Assembly (NCBI RefSeq): GCF_012396155.1
Contig: NZ_JAAXOY010000001.1
Span: forward strand, 28,376-92,375
Direction: 5' to 3'
DNA: 64,000 nucleotides
Source: Cellulomonas septica
Lineage (GTDB): Bacteria; Actinomycetota; Actinomycetes; Actinomycetales; Cellulomonadaceae
Positions 24,743 to 33,201 of the stretch are shown here, in pieces (position 1 is the first letter of the stretch; every line of letters begins with the position of its first letter). The notes under the pieces are model-generated. The model ran no database searches. It had not been told where the DNA came from and saw only the letters and a program-made list of their open reading frames with translations. The translations under genes were made by a program, and so were the position numbers.

Positions 24743-25627
24743 ATGGCTCCGATGAGTAGCGCCCGGCAGGACCTCATCTGCCTCGAGGCGCTCTACGACG
24801 CTCCCGCGGACGATCGGTTCGACGCGCTGGCCGCCCTGCAGCGCACGGGCCTGCGTCTCGAACAGGCACAGGAGTGGCTGCGGATAGCGCGTGCAGAAGG
24901 GCTGGTCGCTGAGCTCGAGGGAAGCTTGGTACCAGGCGATCGACCGACAAGGCGGGGACGGGCGATCGTCGAGGAGGCCCGCCAGCGCCGGAGCAACCGG
25001 TCACACATCAGGCAGACCGCTCAACGGAATCTGCTGAGATGGACGGACGACACCGGCGGCGGAAACCTTGCCCGCTTCCTTGAGAGCGACTTCGCTTGGA
25101 TCGACGGCCTGACCCTGACACTGGAGCAGGCAGCCGAGGCTGCACGCGCACTTCACGAAGAGGGCCTGATCAAGGCTCGGATCATCGGCGCCTGGGGGGC
25201 GGAGGTCGTCCGCGCTGACGTCGAGATACTTCCCCTCGGCCGCGAGGTGGTCGACGAGCACAACGGCGATCCGACTGCGTGGCGAGCAAGGCTGGCCAAG
25301 CACAACGCCCTCGTGAACATTCAGCACAACGCCGGATCGATCGCCATCGGTGGTCATGGGTCGACGGTGAACGCCAAAGTCACCAACGAGATCGACTCCG
25401 ACAAGCTCGGCCAGCTCGTGGAAGCGCTCGTAGCCGCGCGGGGGACGCTCGCGCTCGCCGCACAGGACCAGGACGACTACGACTCGAACCTCGAGGACCT
25501 TCAGTCAGGCGAGCCCAGCCGCGTCCAGCGCGCGCTGACCTGGTTCGGGAGGCTCGGGCGCGATATCGGAACGAACGCGCTAGGCGGGATGCTCGCCGGC
25601 CAGGCGCTCGGATTACTTCCGGGCTGA
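24743..25627 (+). CDS. Unrecognised protein with N-terminal helix-turn-helix-like region
   Basis: I do not recognise this 294-residue protein. The N-terminal 75 residues (RQDLICLEALYDAPADDRFD onward) look like a winged-helix module in which leucine-spaced helices end in a basic region (RPTRRGRAIVEEARQRR). A helical middle follows, with two DUF-like winged modules possible. A Gly/Asn-containing beta-like stretch is next (NIQHNAGSIAIGGHGSTVN), and the C-terminus is a short hydrophobic, Gly-rich helix (LGGMLAGQALGLLPG). The beta-like stretch resembles linkers in effector or sensor proteins of mobile islands. It stands alone between the transposon end and a convergent small gene, so an accessory or defence role is possible but not shown. 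Confidence 0.7.
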   Translation: MAPMSSARQDLICLEALYDAPADDRFDALAALQRTGLRLEQAQEWLRIARAEGLVAELEGSLVPGDRPTRRGRAIVEEARQRRSNRSHIRQTAQRNLLRWTDDTGGGNLARFLESDFAWIDGLTLTLEQAAEAARALHEEGLIKARIIGAWGAEVVRADVEILPLGREVVDEHNGDPTAWRARLAKHNALVNIQHNAGSIAIGGHGSTVNAKVTNEIDSDKLGQLVEALVAARGTLALAAQDQDDYDSNLEDLQSGEPSRVQRALTWFGRLGRDIGTNALGGMLAGQALGLLPG

Positions 25628-25630
25628 GCT

Positions 25631-25671
25631 TGTCCTCCGTGCCTTCGTCATAAGCCGTGAGGCACCGGACA
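25631..25671. terminator. Imperfect hairpin between convergent genes
   Basis: TGTCC-GTGCCT pairs with AGGCAC-GGACA around a 15-nt loop, with a small internal bulge. It begins four bases after the stop of the gene ending at 25627 and could terminate it. There is no T-run. Confidence 0.35.
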
Positions 25672-25809
25672 CAAGTCAGCCAGCGCAAAGCGTGGCGACG
25701 GGCACGGTCCCACGCCGCGAGAATCCGCCGACCGTGACCGTCGCAACTGACCAGCCTCAAGACGAGTGCGCAGTAAGGCGACGTCAACCAGCGCCCGCCC
25801 CGCGCATCC

Positions 25810-26082
25810 TCAGAAGCGGATCTGGTCCACCGTGACGTTGATCTTCGCCCCGCCGCTGACCGCCTCCGCGTACTCCGCCAGCTCAGGGTCGCTGATGCTG
25901 CCCCCTTGGTCGGCAAACATCTGTCGGATCGCGGGCCGGATCTCGGAGACGGGCCGTCCGGCGTACTGAATCCGCAGGCGGTCGAACTCGCGCTCGAAGT
26001 TGCGGGCGACCTCGTCAAGAGCTGATTGCGTCTCCTGCTGTAGCGCTCGACGGAAAGCGCGGTCGTCGAACTGGAACGACAT
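25810..26082 (-). CDS. Small hypothetical helical protein
   Basis: A 90-residue soluble protein with no family that I recognise. The first 45 residues form an amphipathic, coiled-coil-like helix (FRRALQQETQSALDEVARNF), and the end is a short beta-like segment (AKINVTVDQIRF). The start at 26082 is preceded by GAGGAG at good spacing, and third-position GC is high, so the gene is probably real. It is divergent from the DUF2188 gene, with an SOS box in between. It lacks signal peptides and membrane segments. Confidence 0.65.
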   Translation of the reverse strand: MSFQFDDRAFRRALQQETQSALDEVARNFEREFDRLRIQYAGRPVSEIRPAIRQMFADQGGSISDPELAEYAEAVSGGAKINVTVDQIRF

Positions 26083-26122
26083 GGTGGCTCCTCAGTAGGT
26101 GGGGTAGGGCCTCACGGACATC

Positions 26123-26138
26123 TCGAACATGCATTCGA
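26123..26138. promoter_or_regulatory. LexA-type SOS box
   Basis: TCGAACATGCATTCGA differs at one position from the actinobacterial LexA consensus TCGAAC-N4-GTTCGA. It lies in the 235-bp gap between the small helical gene and the DUF2188-YedK pair. A YedK/HMCES protein is classically SOS-linked, which supports the call. Confidence 0.6.
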
Positions 26139-26317
26139 GTATGGACGGGGGGTCTGACACCCGGCGCCGACACGCCGCGGCCCCCGGGTAGGCAGGCCGG
26201 TCAAGCGAGAGGAGGGGTACGCGCGGCTAACCAGTGCGCCCGCTCGGCGCACGAGCGGTGGCGAGGCAGCGCCGTGCGGGCCACGATGACGGGCGTCCAC
26301 GACGTGGGGAGGAACTG

Positions 26318-26542
26318 ATGGCAGGGAACGGCGTGCACACGGTGCCGGCGGGTGGCTCCGGCTGGGTCAACGAGGTCGACGGCACCAAGGTCGGCGCGGC
26401 CTACGCGACCAAAGACGAGGCCGTGAAGGCCGGGCGGGAGGAAGCCAAGCGGCGGCAGACCGAGCACCACATCCACAACCTCGACGGCACGATCGGCGAG
26501 AAGAACTCCTACGGCAACGACCCGCGCAACATCCCCGGCTAG
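26318..26542 (+). CDS. DUF2188 domain protein
   Basis: A 74-residue protein of the DUF2188 family. It has the typical two-strand/helix layout: HTVPAGGSGWVNEVDG, then AYATKDEAVKAGREEAKRRQTEHHIHNLDGTIGEKNSYGNDP, whose conserved parts are the A-x-A/EA-x-xxGR helix and HxxDGxIxEKxSYGxDP. Its function is unknown. ATG 26318 has GGGAGGA upstream. It stops 11 nt before the putative ACG start of the YedK-like gene, so translation of that gene may depend on coupling from here. Confidence 0.8.
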   Translation: MAGNGVHTVPAGGSGWVNEVDGTKVGAAYATKDEAVKAGREEAKRRQTEHHIHNLDGTIGEKNSYGNDPRNIPG

Positions 26543-26553
26543 CGGGCCGCGCG

Positions 26554-27264
26554 ACGTGCGGCAGGTACGCCCAAACCCGGGCGGCCGACAAGATCGCCCG
26601 TGACCTCGACGTCCAGCAGATGCTCGTCGACGCCGGCGGACCGTCATGGAACGTCGCCCCGACCAACGTCGTCCCGGTGGCGCTCGAGCGCGTCGAGGAC
26701 GACGAGATCGTGCGCCAGCTGCGGGCGGTGCGCTGGGGCCTGGTGCCGTCCTGGGCGAAGGATCCTGCGATCGGCAGCCGGCTCATCAACGCTCGCGCCG
26801 AGACGATCACCGACAAGCCCAGCTTCCGCCGCGCCGCCCTCGCCCGGCGGGCGGTGGTGCCGATGGACGGCTACTACGAGTGGGGCGCCCCGCAAGCCGG
26901 CTCCAAGCGCAAGACGCCGTACTACCTGCGCTCCCCCGACAAGTCGCCGCTGGCGGCCGCCGGCCTCTACGAGCTGTGGCCCGACCCGGCGAAGGACAAG
27001 GACGACCCCGAGCGGTGGAAGTGGACCTTCACGGTCATCACCACCACCGCGACCGACTCCACCGGGCACATCCACGACCGCTCACCGCTGCTGCTGCCGG
27101 CGGACCCGGTCGACGCGTGGCTGAACCCCACGGTGACCGAGCTCGACGACGTGCGCGACCTGCTCGCCGCCGTCCCGGAGCCCCACCTGGTTCCACGGCA
27201 GGTGGGATACGACGTCGGCAACGTCCGCAACGACGGCCCCCACCTGGTCGACCCGGTGGCGTAG
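26554..27264 (+). CDS. YedK/HMCES-type SOS response-associated protein with a non-standard (ACG) start
   Basis: SRAP proteins form a covalent crosslink from their Cys2 to abasic sites in single-stranded DNA. The expected N-terminus Met-Cys-Gly-Arg-Tyr is present as ACG-TGC-GGC-AGG-TAC, so the start codon position holds ACG. No ATG, GTG or TTG lies in frame between the DUF2188 stop and this point. The next start, at 26620, would delete the catalytic Cys. The remaining active-site features are intact: WGLVPSWAKD, NARAETI, DGYYEWG with the catalytic Glu, and HDRSPLLL with the His. Length (236 residues) is normal. It is either initiated at ACG by coupling to DUF2188 or inactivated by one base change. 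Confidence 0.8.
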   Translation, partial: TCGRYAQTRAADKIARDLDVQQMLVDAGGPSWNVAPTNVVPVALERVEDDEIVRQLRAVRWGLVPSWAKDPAIGSRLINARAETITDKPSFRRAALARRAVVPMDGYYEWGAPQAGSKRKTPYYLRSPDKSPLAAAGLYELWPDPAKDKDDPERWKWTFTVITTTATDSTGHIHDRSPLLLPADPVDAWLNPTVTELDDVRDLLAAVPEPHLVPRQVGYDVGNVRNDGPHLVDPVA

Positions 27265-27659
27265 AACGGCAGGCCTCGACGCTGCTTCGGCCCGGCCGAC
27301 AGGCGGCGTCGGTGCGACGCTCACCCTCACGGCGACGTCAGCGAACTTGACCTGCCCGGTCGGAGGAGCGTCTCCTTCGACCGGGCGTGGGCTGGACCCT
27401 GCACGTGAAGCGGTGCCCCCGCGTGTCGTGCCATGTAGGCGCACGCGGTACGTCGACCGCCGGACGCTCGAGGACGAGCGACCAGACCGCCCCCGGCGTG
27501 AGCAGCGCGGCGTTGATCGGGACGGGTGCCAGCGCGCGAGCAGCCAAAGGTCACTCGAGTGCTCATCGCCGCCATCGAGGGGCGGGGCGGCGAGGTCCCG
27601 GACCCCCGCAGTACGTCCCCACACCGTGCGCTCCTGAAAGAACGCCCGCGTCGGCGGAA
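27265..27659. other. Intergenic stretch before the relaxase operon end
   Basis: No certain gene. A minus-strand frame from a TTG at 27547 to 27338 has coding-like third-position GC (it reads AARALAPVPINAALLTPG at its start) but no ribosome binding site or known family, so it is not called. A strong hairpin lies at 27354-27386. Confidence 0.4.
27354..27386. terminator. Long hairpin: terminator or transfer-origin candidate
   Basis: GCCCGGTCGGAGGAG and CTCCTTCGACCGGGC form a 15-bp stem with one G-T wobble and a 3-nt loop. It lies 270 bases beyond the end of the minus-strand relaxase/DUF4913 operon and 90 bases beyond the YedK-like gene. It could terminate either. An inverted repeat of an oriT is also possible given the relaxase nearby. 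Confidence 0.45.
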
Positions 27660-28055
27660 TTAGCCCCGAGTCCGGTGCTCAGCCGGGCGGCAACCGCTGC
27701 GTGCCACACAGTCGGACAGCCTCGTTCGCGCTGCGGCGAACTGCTCGAGCCACCTGAGCGGGGCGTCGGCGTTGGCGGTGGTGGCGTAAGCCCCTTGCCA
27801 CGCGAGGTGGAGCGCTGACAGCTCTTCGATGAGCTCGGCGTGGTCGTGCCAGCATTCCGGGACGACGCGGCGGTCGAGCTTGAAGCGTTCGACGAGCCAG
27901 CCGATCCAGAGATCGAGCTCCTCGAGGAGGAGCTCCTGGTCCTCCGGTGCGTGGGCAGACCACACGATCGGCACGGGTAGTGCTGTCGGCTGGTTCATCT
28001 GTAGCGGCGGGTAGAAGAGATCACCTCGGCCGTCATCGCGGTTCACGAGAGTCAC
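27660..28055 (-). CDS. DUF4913-like protein
   Basis: A 131-residue soluble protein. The conserved pattern of Trp, Cys and His fits DUF4913: a helix LEELDLWIGWLVERFKLDRR, then VPECWHDHAELIEELSALHLAWQ, and a final stretch PLRWLEQFAAARTRLSDCVARSGC with a closing His. The family is common in actinobacterial plasmids and conjugative elements, and its function is unknown. The GTG start overlaps the relaxase stop (GTGA), so it is cotranscribed with the relaxase. Confidence 0.7.
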   Translation of the reverse strand: MTLVNRDDGRGDLFYPPLQMNQPTALPVPIVWSAHAPEDQELLLEELDLWIGWLVERFKLDRRVVPECWHDHAELIEELSALHLAWQGAYATTANADAPLRWLEQFAAARTRLSDCVARSGCRPAEHRTRG

Positions 28056-31000
28056 CTCCCCATGACGTTCGAACCCGCAACGGCGGAAGGGCGCACAACC
28101 TCGGCTGGCGGCGCGGCGTTGACGTGGTGCTCAAGGGTGAAACTCCAACCGTTGTCGGGCATGCCCGGTTCGGCTGCATCGGCGCACAGCCCTAGCCAAG
28201 ACTCGTCGTTCACCTCGTCTGCGGTTCTCCGGATCGCGTCGTTCTTCGCCATGAGGCCCTCGACGCGATCGAGAATCTTGATGCCGTCTGCATCGAGCCC
28301 AGCGCGTGATCGGGGAGCCGGCGTCGCGTCCTGCTCTTCAACGACTCGCTCGATCCATGCCCGAGCTCTTGCCAGCAGGCGCGTGGACGCGTCAGCTCCG
28401 TGGATCCCTTTCACCAGGCCTCGGACGACGCCCGTCGGGCGCGATGTCAGAGCCGCGATGCGGTCGAGAGCGATGAAGATCCCGCCGCACTCGGGCGACG
28501 CCGCGATGTCCCGAACGGTTGCCTCGCCGAGGCCGCAGGCGTGCAGCCGTTCCGTCCACCTGGCGCGCGCGGCGTCGGCGTAGATGGTGCGGATGATCGG
28601 TTCGAGTCGACGCACCGACGTCGACTCCGACTCACGTCGGGCGATCGTGGCCGTCGCCGACAGTTCCGCGCCGCTGGTCGCGAGGATGCCCTCGAGAATC
28701 TCGTGAGCGTCACCGGCGGCATGGGGATCCGGCAGCTCGTCGCACTCGGGGTTGACGGGATCGACCGAGACGTAGAGGCGATTGCTGCGCCTTCCCCGCG
28801 TCATGGCGACGTACAGGTTCTCGCGCGTCATGCCGGGGTGGACGAGGACGTGGGCGAGGTCGACCGTGACCCCCTGCGCGCGATGTGTCGTGGTCGCGTA
28901 GGCGAGGTCGACGCTGTCCGTCACGTAGGCCGGCGGCAACGTCACTGACCGCGCCTCATCGGAGCCCGCCGTGCCGACGACGCCTCGCCTCGCCAGCGCA
29001 GTCCTCGCCGCGACGACGACGAGGTGGCCGTCGGCCCCCACGCCCTTCACGTCCCAGAGGTCGCCGTTCCTGACGTGGCCGTGTGCGGCGCGGAGCCCGC
29101 GGTCGTTGAGGCGAGTCACCACCCGGTCTCCGACGCAGATCATCGTGCCGCTCTTGGTGGTCACACCGTCGCGCGCCACCAGGCCTTCCTGCACCCGGTC
29201 GTTGTGGGCTCGCGTATTCAGCGCCGCGACCGTCGCCGCGTCGGGCGCCAGCAGGATCGTCGTCGCGCCCGACGCCACGTCCGCGGACCACGCGGCGTAC
29301 GCCTCTTCGAGCATCGACTCGGCCGGTCCGGCGCGCAGCCGCCCGGCGTCCTCGTACTCGTCCAGCACGCGCGCGTCGCCGGCTCGCAGCCGGATGGTGG
29401 CCCGCGCCTCCCACTCCTCCGCGAACCGCCACAGCGTGCGCAGCTGCGCTCCCCCGGTCCTGTCGACGATCAGTCCAAAGGCACCACCGGCATCGACAGC
29501 GGACAGCTGCTGGTGATCGCCGACAAGCAGCACCTTGCCGCGTGCCCGGGCGACTTGGTCGACGAGCTCGCGCAGCATGAGCGTCCCGGCGAGCGACGCC
29601 TCGTCGACGATGACCAGCTGACCATCCCTGATCTGCCACCGTCGCGCCTCGCGCGTGAGGCTCATCAGTGCAGTGTCGAGCAGCCGTAGCCGGCGTACGT
29701 CGCCGCCAATCGCCGACCTCTCGTCGATCAGTCGCTGGATGACGGCGCGGCGCTGCTCGCCGCCCAAGCCATTCGTCTCGTGACGCCATTTGGCGGTGTT
29801 CTCGCATGCGATGCCGAGCGCTCCCGCGAGGTTTGCTGCCGCAGAGGCGGAGGGCGCGAGGCCGATCACCGATCCGTGCCCGTGCTGCCGTTCCCACACG
29901 TGGCGAAGGGCGGCGAGCGCGGTCGTCTTGCCCGAACCCGCCGGCCCGACCAGGACGTCCACCAACCTCCCCGAGGAGGAGATCGAAGCGACTGCGGCGA
30001 GCTGGTCTGACGCCAGCTCGAGGGCGTCGTCAGCGCGCATCATGCGTGACGTCGGCGCCGACGTGTCGGCGGCTGCGGCGAGGAGCGTGTGCTCAGCATC
30101 GAGGATGACGATGTCGGTGAAGGTGTGCTCGCCTGGACGCTCGAACACGCTCGACCCGTCCTCACGCGCGTAGCGTCCCGACGACGGGAACGCTGGCGCG
30201 GCCTCGAGGCTGACGCAGCGTCGCAAGGCGGAGTCGCACACGTCGTCGACGATCCGCAACCGGTCTGCCACGCTCGCGGCGATGAGCGGCTTGGTGACGC
30301 GCAGCGCCTCAGCCATCACGTTCCAACGGGTCCAAGTCGATCGCCGCTCGCGCACGCCGTCGAGCACGCGCGCCGCAAGGACATCCAGCACAGCCGGGGC
30401 GACCTCGGATCGCTGGACGGGTCGCATCAATGACGCGCCGATGACGCGGGAGGTGAGCTGCTCGGGCGACTCCCCCGTCACCGTGGTTGCCCGGTGCCTC
30501 CATCGCTCGACGAGCCGCCCCAGCGCGCGGACCTTCTTCGCTGGCCGCGTAGCACGAGCGACCTGCTGACGCAGTCGGACGATCTCGATCCGGTTCGGCG
30601 CTCGCCCATGCCTCGCCGTGAAGTCCGCGACCTCCGTCGTCATCGCCGCGTCGATCTGGGTTGAACGCTGCGAGAACGCCGCCATGAGCTCGTCACCGAC
30701 GCCGTCGAGCTCGAACGCGGGCGTGCGCCTCGGCCCACGGGAACGCCAGCTCCACCGCACCGGCAGGCTGCGCGCTAGCTCGTCGACGAGTAGGGCTTCG
30801 TACAGCTCGCTGATCGTGACGACCGCGTGGTGCAGCGCCCGCGAGTCGAGTGACCTCCACGCGCCATCGCGCCCCTGCACCTTGTTGGCCACTACCAGGT
30901 GCGTATGGAGGTTCGGGTCACCGGCCCGGGAGTCCCAGTGGTCGAACGCCGCCGCCACAGCACCGCCGGTCGACTCCTGCCGGCATCCCGCGGCGCCGGT

Positions 31001-31582
31001 CCTCGTAAAGAGCGCACGGTCCTCGAGGAACCGGAGCGATGCCCCCACGGCTCGCCGGTGCGCCGAGTACACCGCGGCCTGCGTCTTTTCGTCAGCGACG
31101 GCCCAGAGAGTCGACACCGACTTCATCACCGTGAACGTGAGATCGAAGCCTGCGATGCAGGGCGACGACTCCCTCGCCAGCTCAACCCTCGTGATCGCGT
31201 CGACCGCCCGCTGTCTCGCCTCCGCGATGAGATCGCCGGGAAGAGCGCGCACCTGGGCCGCGACGCGATCGGCCGGTGGTGCCGCCGGGGAGTAGCGCCG
31301 ACCGAGCGGCACGCCAGTCGACGGGTCCAGACCATGGCTGAAGAGCCGCGCCATCCCCTCCTCCGCTACCACTGTGCCCTGCCCCACCCCGACGGCCACG
31401 GCGGTCCCGGTGCGGCGGCCTAGCGCACCTAGCCCACGCCCCAGCCAACGGCCCGGTGGGTTGCCCGAGGCGGCGTAGTACGTAGTCATGGGCGACGGTC
31501 CGCGCCGCTCGCAGTCACCCGTGGCAATGTGCCGGAGCAGGTAGCGGTAACCCGCCCCTGCGGTGAGTCGGTGCAGCGTCAT
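28052..31582 (-). CDS. MobF-family conjugative relaxase/helicase (TraA/TrwC type)
   Basis: A protein of about 1176 residues with an N-terminal TrwC relaxase domain and a C-terminal RecD-like helicase. ATG 31582 gives the family start MTLHRLTAGAGYRYLLRHI, with the catalytic Tyr residues near position 12-14. The metal-binding His cluster is WDSRAGDPNLHTHLVVANKV, with further conserved residues in RALHHAV. The helicase has Walker A VGPAGSGKTTALAAL (about 540-555), VIVDEASLAG as the Walker B DEAS box, and the C-terminal AYATTTHRAQGVTVD motif. It would nick oriT and lead the strand into the recipient. It is on the opposite strand from the secretion operon and 16 kb away, split from it by the transposon. 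Confidence 0.93.
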   Translation of the reverse strand: MTLHRLTAGAGYRYLLRHIATGDCERRGPSPMTTYYAASGNPPGRWLGRGLGALGRRTGTAVAVGVGQGTVVAEEGMARLFSHGLDPSTGVPLGRRYSPAAPPADRVAAQVRALPGDLIAEARQRAVDAITRVELARESSPCIAGFDLTFTVMKSVSTLWAVADEKTQAAVYSAHRRAVGASLRFLEDRALFTRTGAAGCRQESTGGAVAAAFDHWDSRAGDPNLHTHLVVANKVQGRDGAWRSLDSRALHHAVVTISELYEALLVDELARSLPVRWSWRSRGPRRTPAFELDGVGDELMAAFSQRSTQIDAAMTTEVADFTARHGRAPNRIEIVRLRQQVARATRPAKKVRALGRLVERWRHRATTVTGESPEQLTSRVIGASLMRPVQRSEVAPAVLDVLAARVLDGVRERRSTWTRWNVMAEALRVTKPLIAASVADRLRIVDDVCDSALRRCVSLEAAPAFPSSGRYAREDGSSVFERPGEHTFTDIVILDAEHTLLAAAADTSAPTSRMMRADDALELASDQLAAVASISSSGRLVDVLVGPAGSGKTTALAALRHVWERQHGHGSVIGLAPSASAAANLAGALGIACENTAKWRHETNGLGGEQRRAVIQRLIDERSAIGGDVRRLRLLDTALMSLTREARRWQIRDGQLVIVDEASLAGTLMLRELVDQVARARGKVLLVGDHQQLSAVDAGGAFGLIVDRTGGAQLRTLWRFAEEWEARATIRLRAGDARVLDEYEDAGRLRAGPAESMLEEAYAAWSADVASGATTILLAPDAATVAALNTRAHNDRVQEGLVARDGVTTKSGTMICVGDRVVTRLNDRGLRAAHGHVRNGDLWDVKGVGADGHLVVVAARTALARRGVVGTAGSDEARSVTLPPAYVTDSVDLAYATTTHRAQGVTVDLAHVLVHPGMTRENLYVAMTRGRRSNRLYVSVDPVNPECDELPDPHAAGDAHEILEGILATSGAELSATATIARRESESTSVRRLEPIIRTIYADAARARWTERLHACGLGEATVRDIAASPECGGIFIALDRIAALTSRPTGVVRGLVKGIHGADASTRLLARARAWIERVVEEQDATPAPRSRAGLDADGIKILDRVEGLMAKNDAIRRTADEVNDESWLGLCADAAEPGMPDNGWSFTLEHHVNAAPPAEVVRPSAVAGSNVMGR

Positions 31583-31624
31583 GACCACAACAGTGCCGCC
31601 GCGCTCACGGTCCGGATCCGATCG

Positions 31625-31646
31625 CCCACACTCCTGGGAGTGCGGG
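31625..31646. repeat. Inverted repeat upstream of the relaxase gene, oriT candidate
   Basis: CCCACACTCC and GGAGTGCGGG form a 10-bp stem with one mismatch and a 2-nt loop, 43 bases upstream of the relaxase start. MobF origins usually lie next to the relaxase gene and contain inverted repeats beside the nick site. The region 31583-31765 otherwise holds no gene. No nick-site consensus was recognised. Confidence 0.3.
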
Positions 31647-31765
31647 TCGGCGGCCGAACACCCGACGGGACTCACGCGGCCAGCCCTAGTGCCAGACGAG
31701 TCAGGGGCTCATCGACCCGCAGGCCGGCTGGTGGCCGGCGCCCGGCGACGCCGCCGACGGGCGCA

Positions 31766-32164
31766 TCACTCAGCCGGCGGGACCTCCGGCTGAGATCGGT
31801 CGATCTGAAGCGGCCGCAGCGCCGCAGGCTGCTCGGCGACGCCCGGCCCACCCTTCTCGAGCCATCGCTCGAGCTCCTGGGTGAGTTCGTCTCCTGCGAG
31901 ACGCTCGAACCACGCCGGCCGGCCCGCAGAGCGTCGGCCCACGACGCTCGGTCGCGCGACGACGACGTCGCCGCGCTCGCACTCGTCGAGGCACTCCGAC
32001 AACGTGAGGTCGGCAAGCCCGCGACTGCGCAGCGCCTCGAGCCGCGCGAGCTGCCCACCTTCCAGCGGGTCGTCGTCACCCAGGGTCTCGCCGGCGCACA
32101 AGCTGCAGGCGGTCAGACCTGGACGCGTTGCAGGGCGCGGAGGAGTGGTCGAGCGATCGGGCAC
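31766..32164 (-). CDS. Thioredoxin-fold [2Fe-2S] ferredoxin-like protein
   Basis: A 132-residue soluble protein. It has CSLCAG near residues 18-23 and LSECLDECERGDVVVARP about 35-50 residues later. The Cys-x3-Cys followed by a short acidic-Gly turn and a VVV strand resembles the second half of thioredoxin-like [2Fe-2S] ferredoxins (family pattern C-x-x-x-C-x-x-G-P-V-V-V). The Cys-x2-Cys of the first half is closer than usual, so cluster binding is not certain. GTG 32164 is used. It is divergent from etfB across a CopR-like box, which suggests an electron carrier working with the flavoprotein. Confidence 0.55.
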   Translation of the reverse strand: MPDRSTTPPRPATRPGLTACSLCAGETLGDDDPLEGGQLARLEALRSRGLADLTLSECLDECERGDVVVARPSVVGRRSAGRPAWFERLAGDELTQELERWLEKGGPGVAEQPAALRPLQIDRSQPEVPPAE

Positions 32165-32221
32165 TTGATCAACGGTACCGACGTTCTCGAGGGTCTCGAT
32201 CGGTGAGCGGTCCGATCCGCG

Positions 32222-32237
32222 TGAAGGTTCGATCAAG
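32222..32237 (+). promoter_or_regulatory. CopR-like box between the ferredoxin-like gene and etfB
   Basis: TGAAGGTTCGATCAAG: half-sites TGAAG and TCAAG start 11 nt apart. It is one of the best copies of the repeated element in this window. It lies in the 237-bp divergent promoter region of the ferredoxin-like gene (start 32164) and etfB (start 32402). Confidence 0.65.
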
Positions 32238-32401
32238 GTCCACGGGAGATCCGCTTGAGCCGGGCCGATCCGGGACCTTCGGTGTGGTTCCTGGAAGGAC
32301 CGCTCCTCGTACGGTCGTCGCGCCCGGGTCCGACCTCGATCCGGAGGGCGGGCGGTCGAGCAGGTCGCGACCGCGCGAGCGGTGACCGAGAGGAGCAGTA
32401 G

Positions 32402-33190
32402 GTGCAGATCGTGGTGTGCGTCAAGCACGTCCCCGACGTCCAGTCGGACAGGAGGTTCACGGAGGACGGCCGCGTCGACCGCGAGCAGGATGCCGGCACG
32501 CTGAACGAGCTCGACGAGTACGCGCTCGAGGCAGCGCTCGTCCTGGTCGAGGCGAACGGCGGAGAGGTCACCGTCCTGACGATGGGACCAGCTGCGGCCG
32601 AGGACGCGGTTCGTCGGGGCCTGCAGGTCGGTGCCGACCACGGCGTCCATGTTCGCGACGAGGCACTCGAGGGATCGGACGTCTTCGCGACCGCACGCGT
32701 ACTCGCGTCGGCTGTCCGCCGCGTCGGTGAACGAGCGCCCGTCGACCTCGTCCTCACGGGAACGTCGTCGTTGGACGGTCAGATGGCCGTGCTGCCGGCG
32801 CTGCTCGGCGCCGAGCTCGGCTGGCCGACGGCGCCCCACGCGGCGCGGATCGACGTCGCAGGCGCGAGCCTCGAGGTTCGTCGTCACCTCGAGGACGCCG
32901 AGGAGACGCTGGTGGCACCGCTTCCCGCCGTCGTCAGCGTCACGGACCGGGCAAACGAGCCGAGGTACCCGAACTTCAAGGGAATCCAGGCCGCGCGGAA
33001 GAAGTCCGTCGAGCTCTGGACGCTCGCCGACCTCGCGATCGCTCCGAACGAGGTCGGGCGGTCCGGCGCCCGGACGCGCGTTGCGACCAGCGCGCTCCGC
33101 CCGCCGAGGGACGGCCGCGTGCTGCTGACCGACACGGGCGATGCCGGGGTGCGCATCGCCGACTTCCTCGCCGCCAACCAACTCCTCTGA
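32402..33190 (+). CDS. etfB: Electron transfer flavoprotein beta subunit
   Basis: A 262-residue EtfB/FixA protein that binds AMP and, with EtfA, passes electrons from flavin dehydrogenases to a quinone or other acceptor. The start MQIVVCVKHVPD, LNELDEYALEAAL, the nucleotide-binding region VDLVLTGTSSLDGQMAVLPA and NEPRYPNFKGIQAARKK are all standard. GTG 32402 has GAGGAG upstream. It is followed after 11 nt by etfA. The pair lies between a ferredoxin-like gene and a PaaK-like ligase and behind a CopR-like box, so this may be an accessory ETF and not the housekeeping one. Confidence 0.93.
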   Translation: MQIVVCVKHVPDVQSDRRFTEDGRVDREQDAGTLNELDEYALEAALVLVEANGGEVTVLTMGPAAAEDAVRRGLQVGADHGVHVRDEALEGSDVFATARVLASAVRRVGERAPVDLVLTGTSSLDGQMAVLPALLGAELGWPTAPHAARIDVAGASLEVRRHLEDAEETLVAPLPAVVSVTDRANEPRYPNFKGIQAARKKSVELWTLADLAIAPNEVGRSGARTRVATSALRPPRDGRVLLTDTGDAGVRIADFLAANQLL

Positions 33191-33201
33191 GGGGGACGAC
33201 C

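Noticed and set aside
27338..27547. Minus-strand 69-codon frame with coding-like GC
   Set aside because: Starts at TTG without a ribosome binding site and has no recognisable family. Mentioned but not annotated.
31672..32079. Ser/Arg-rich minus-strand reading frame as a gene
   Set aside because: It overlaps the ferredoxin-like gene in another frame, is low in complexity, and has no ribosome binding site.
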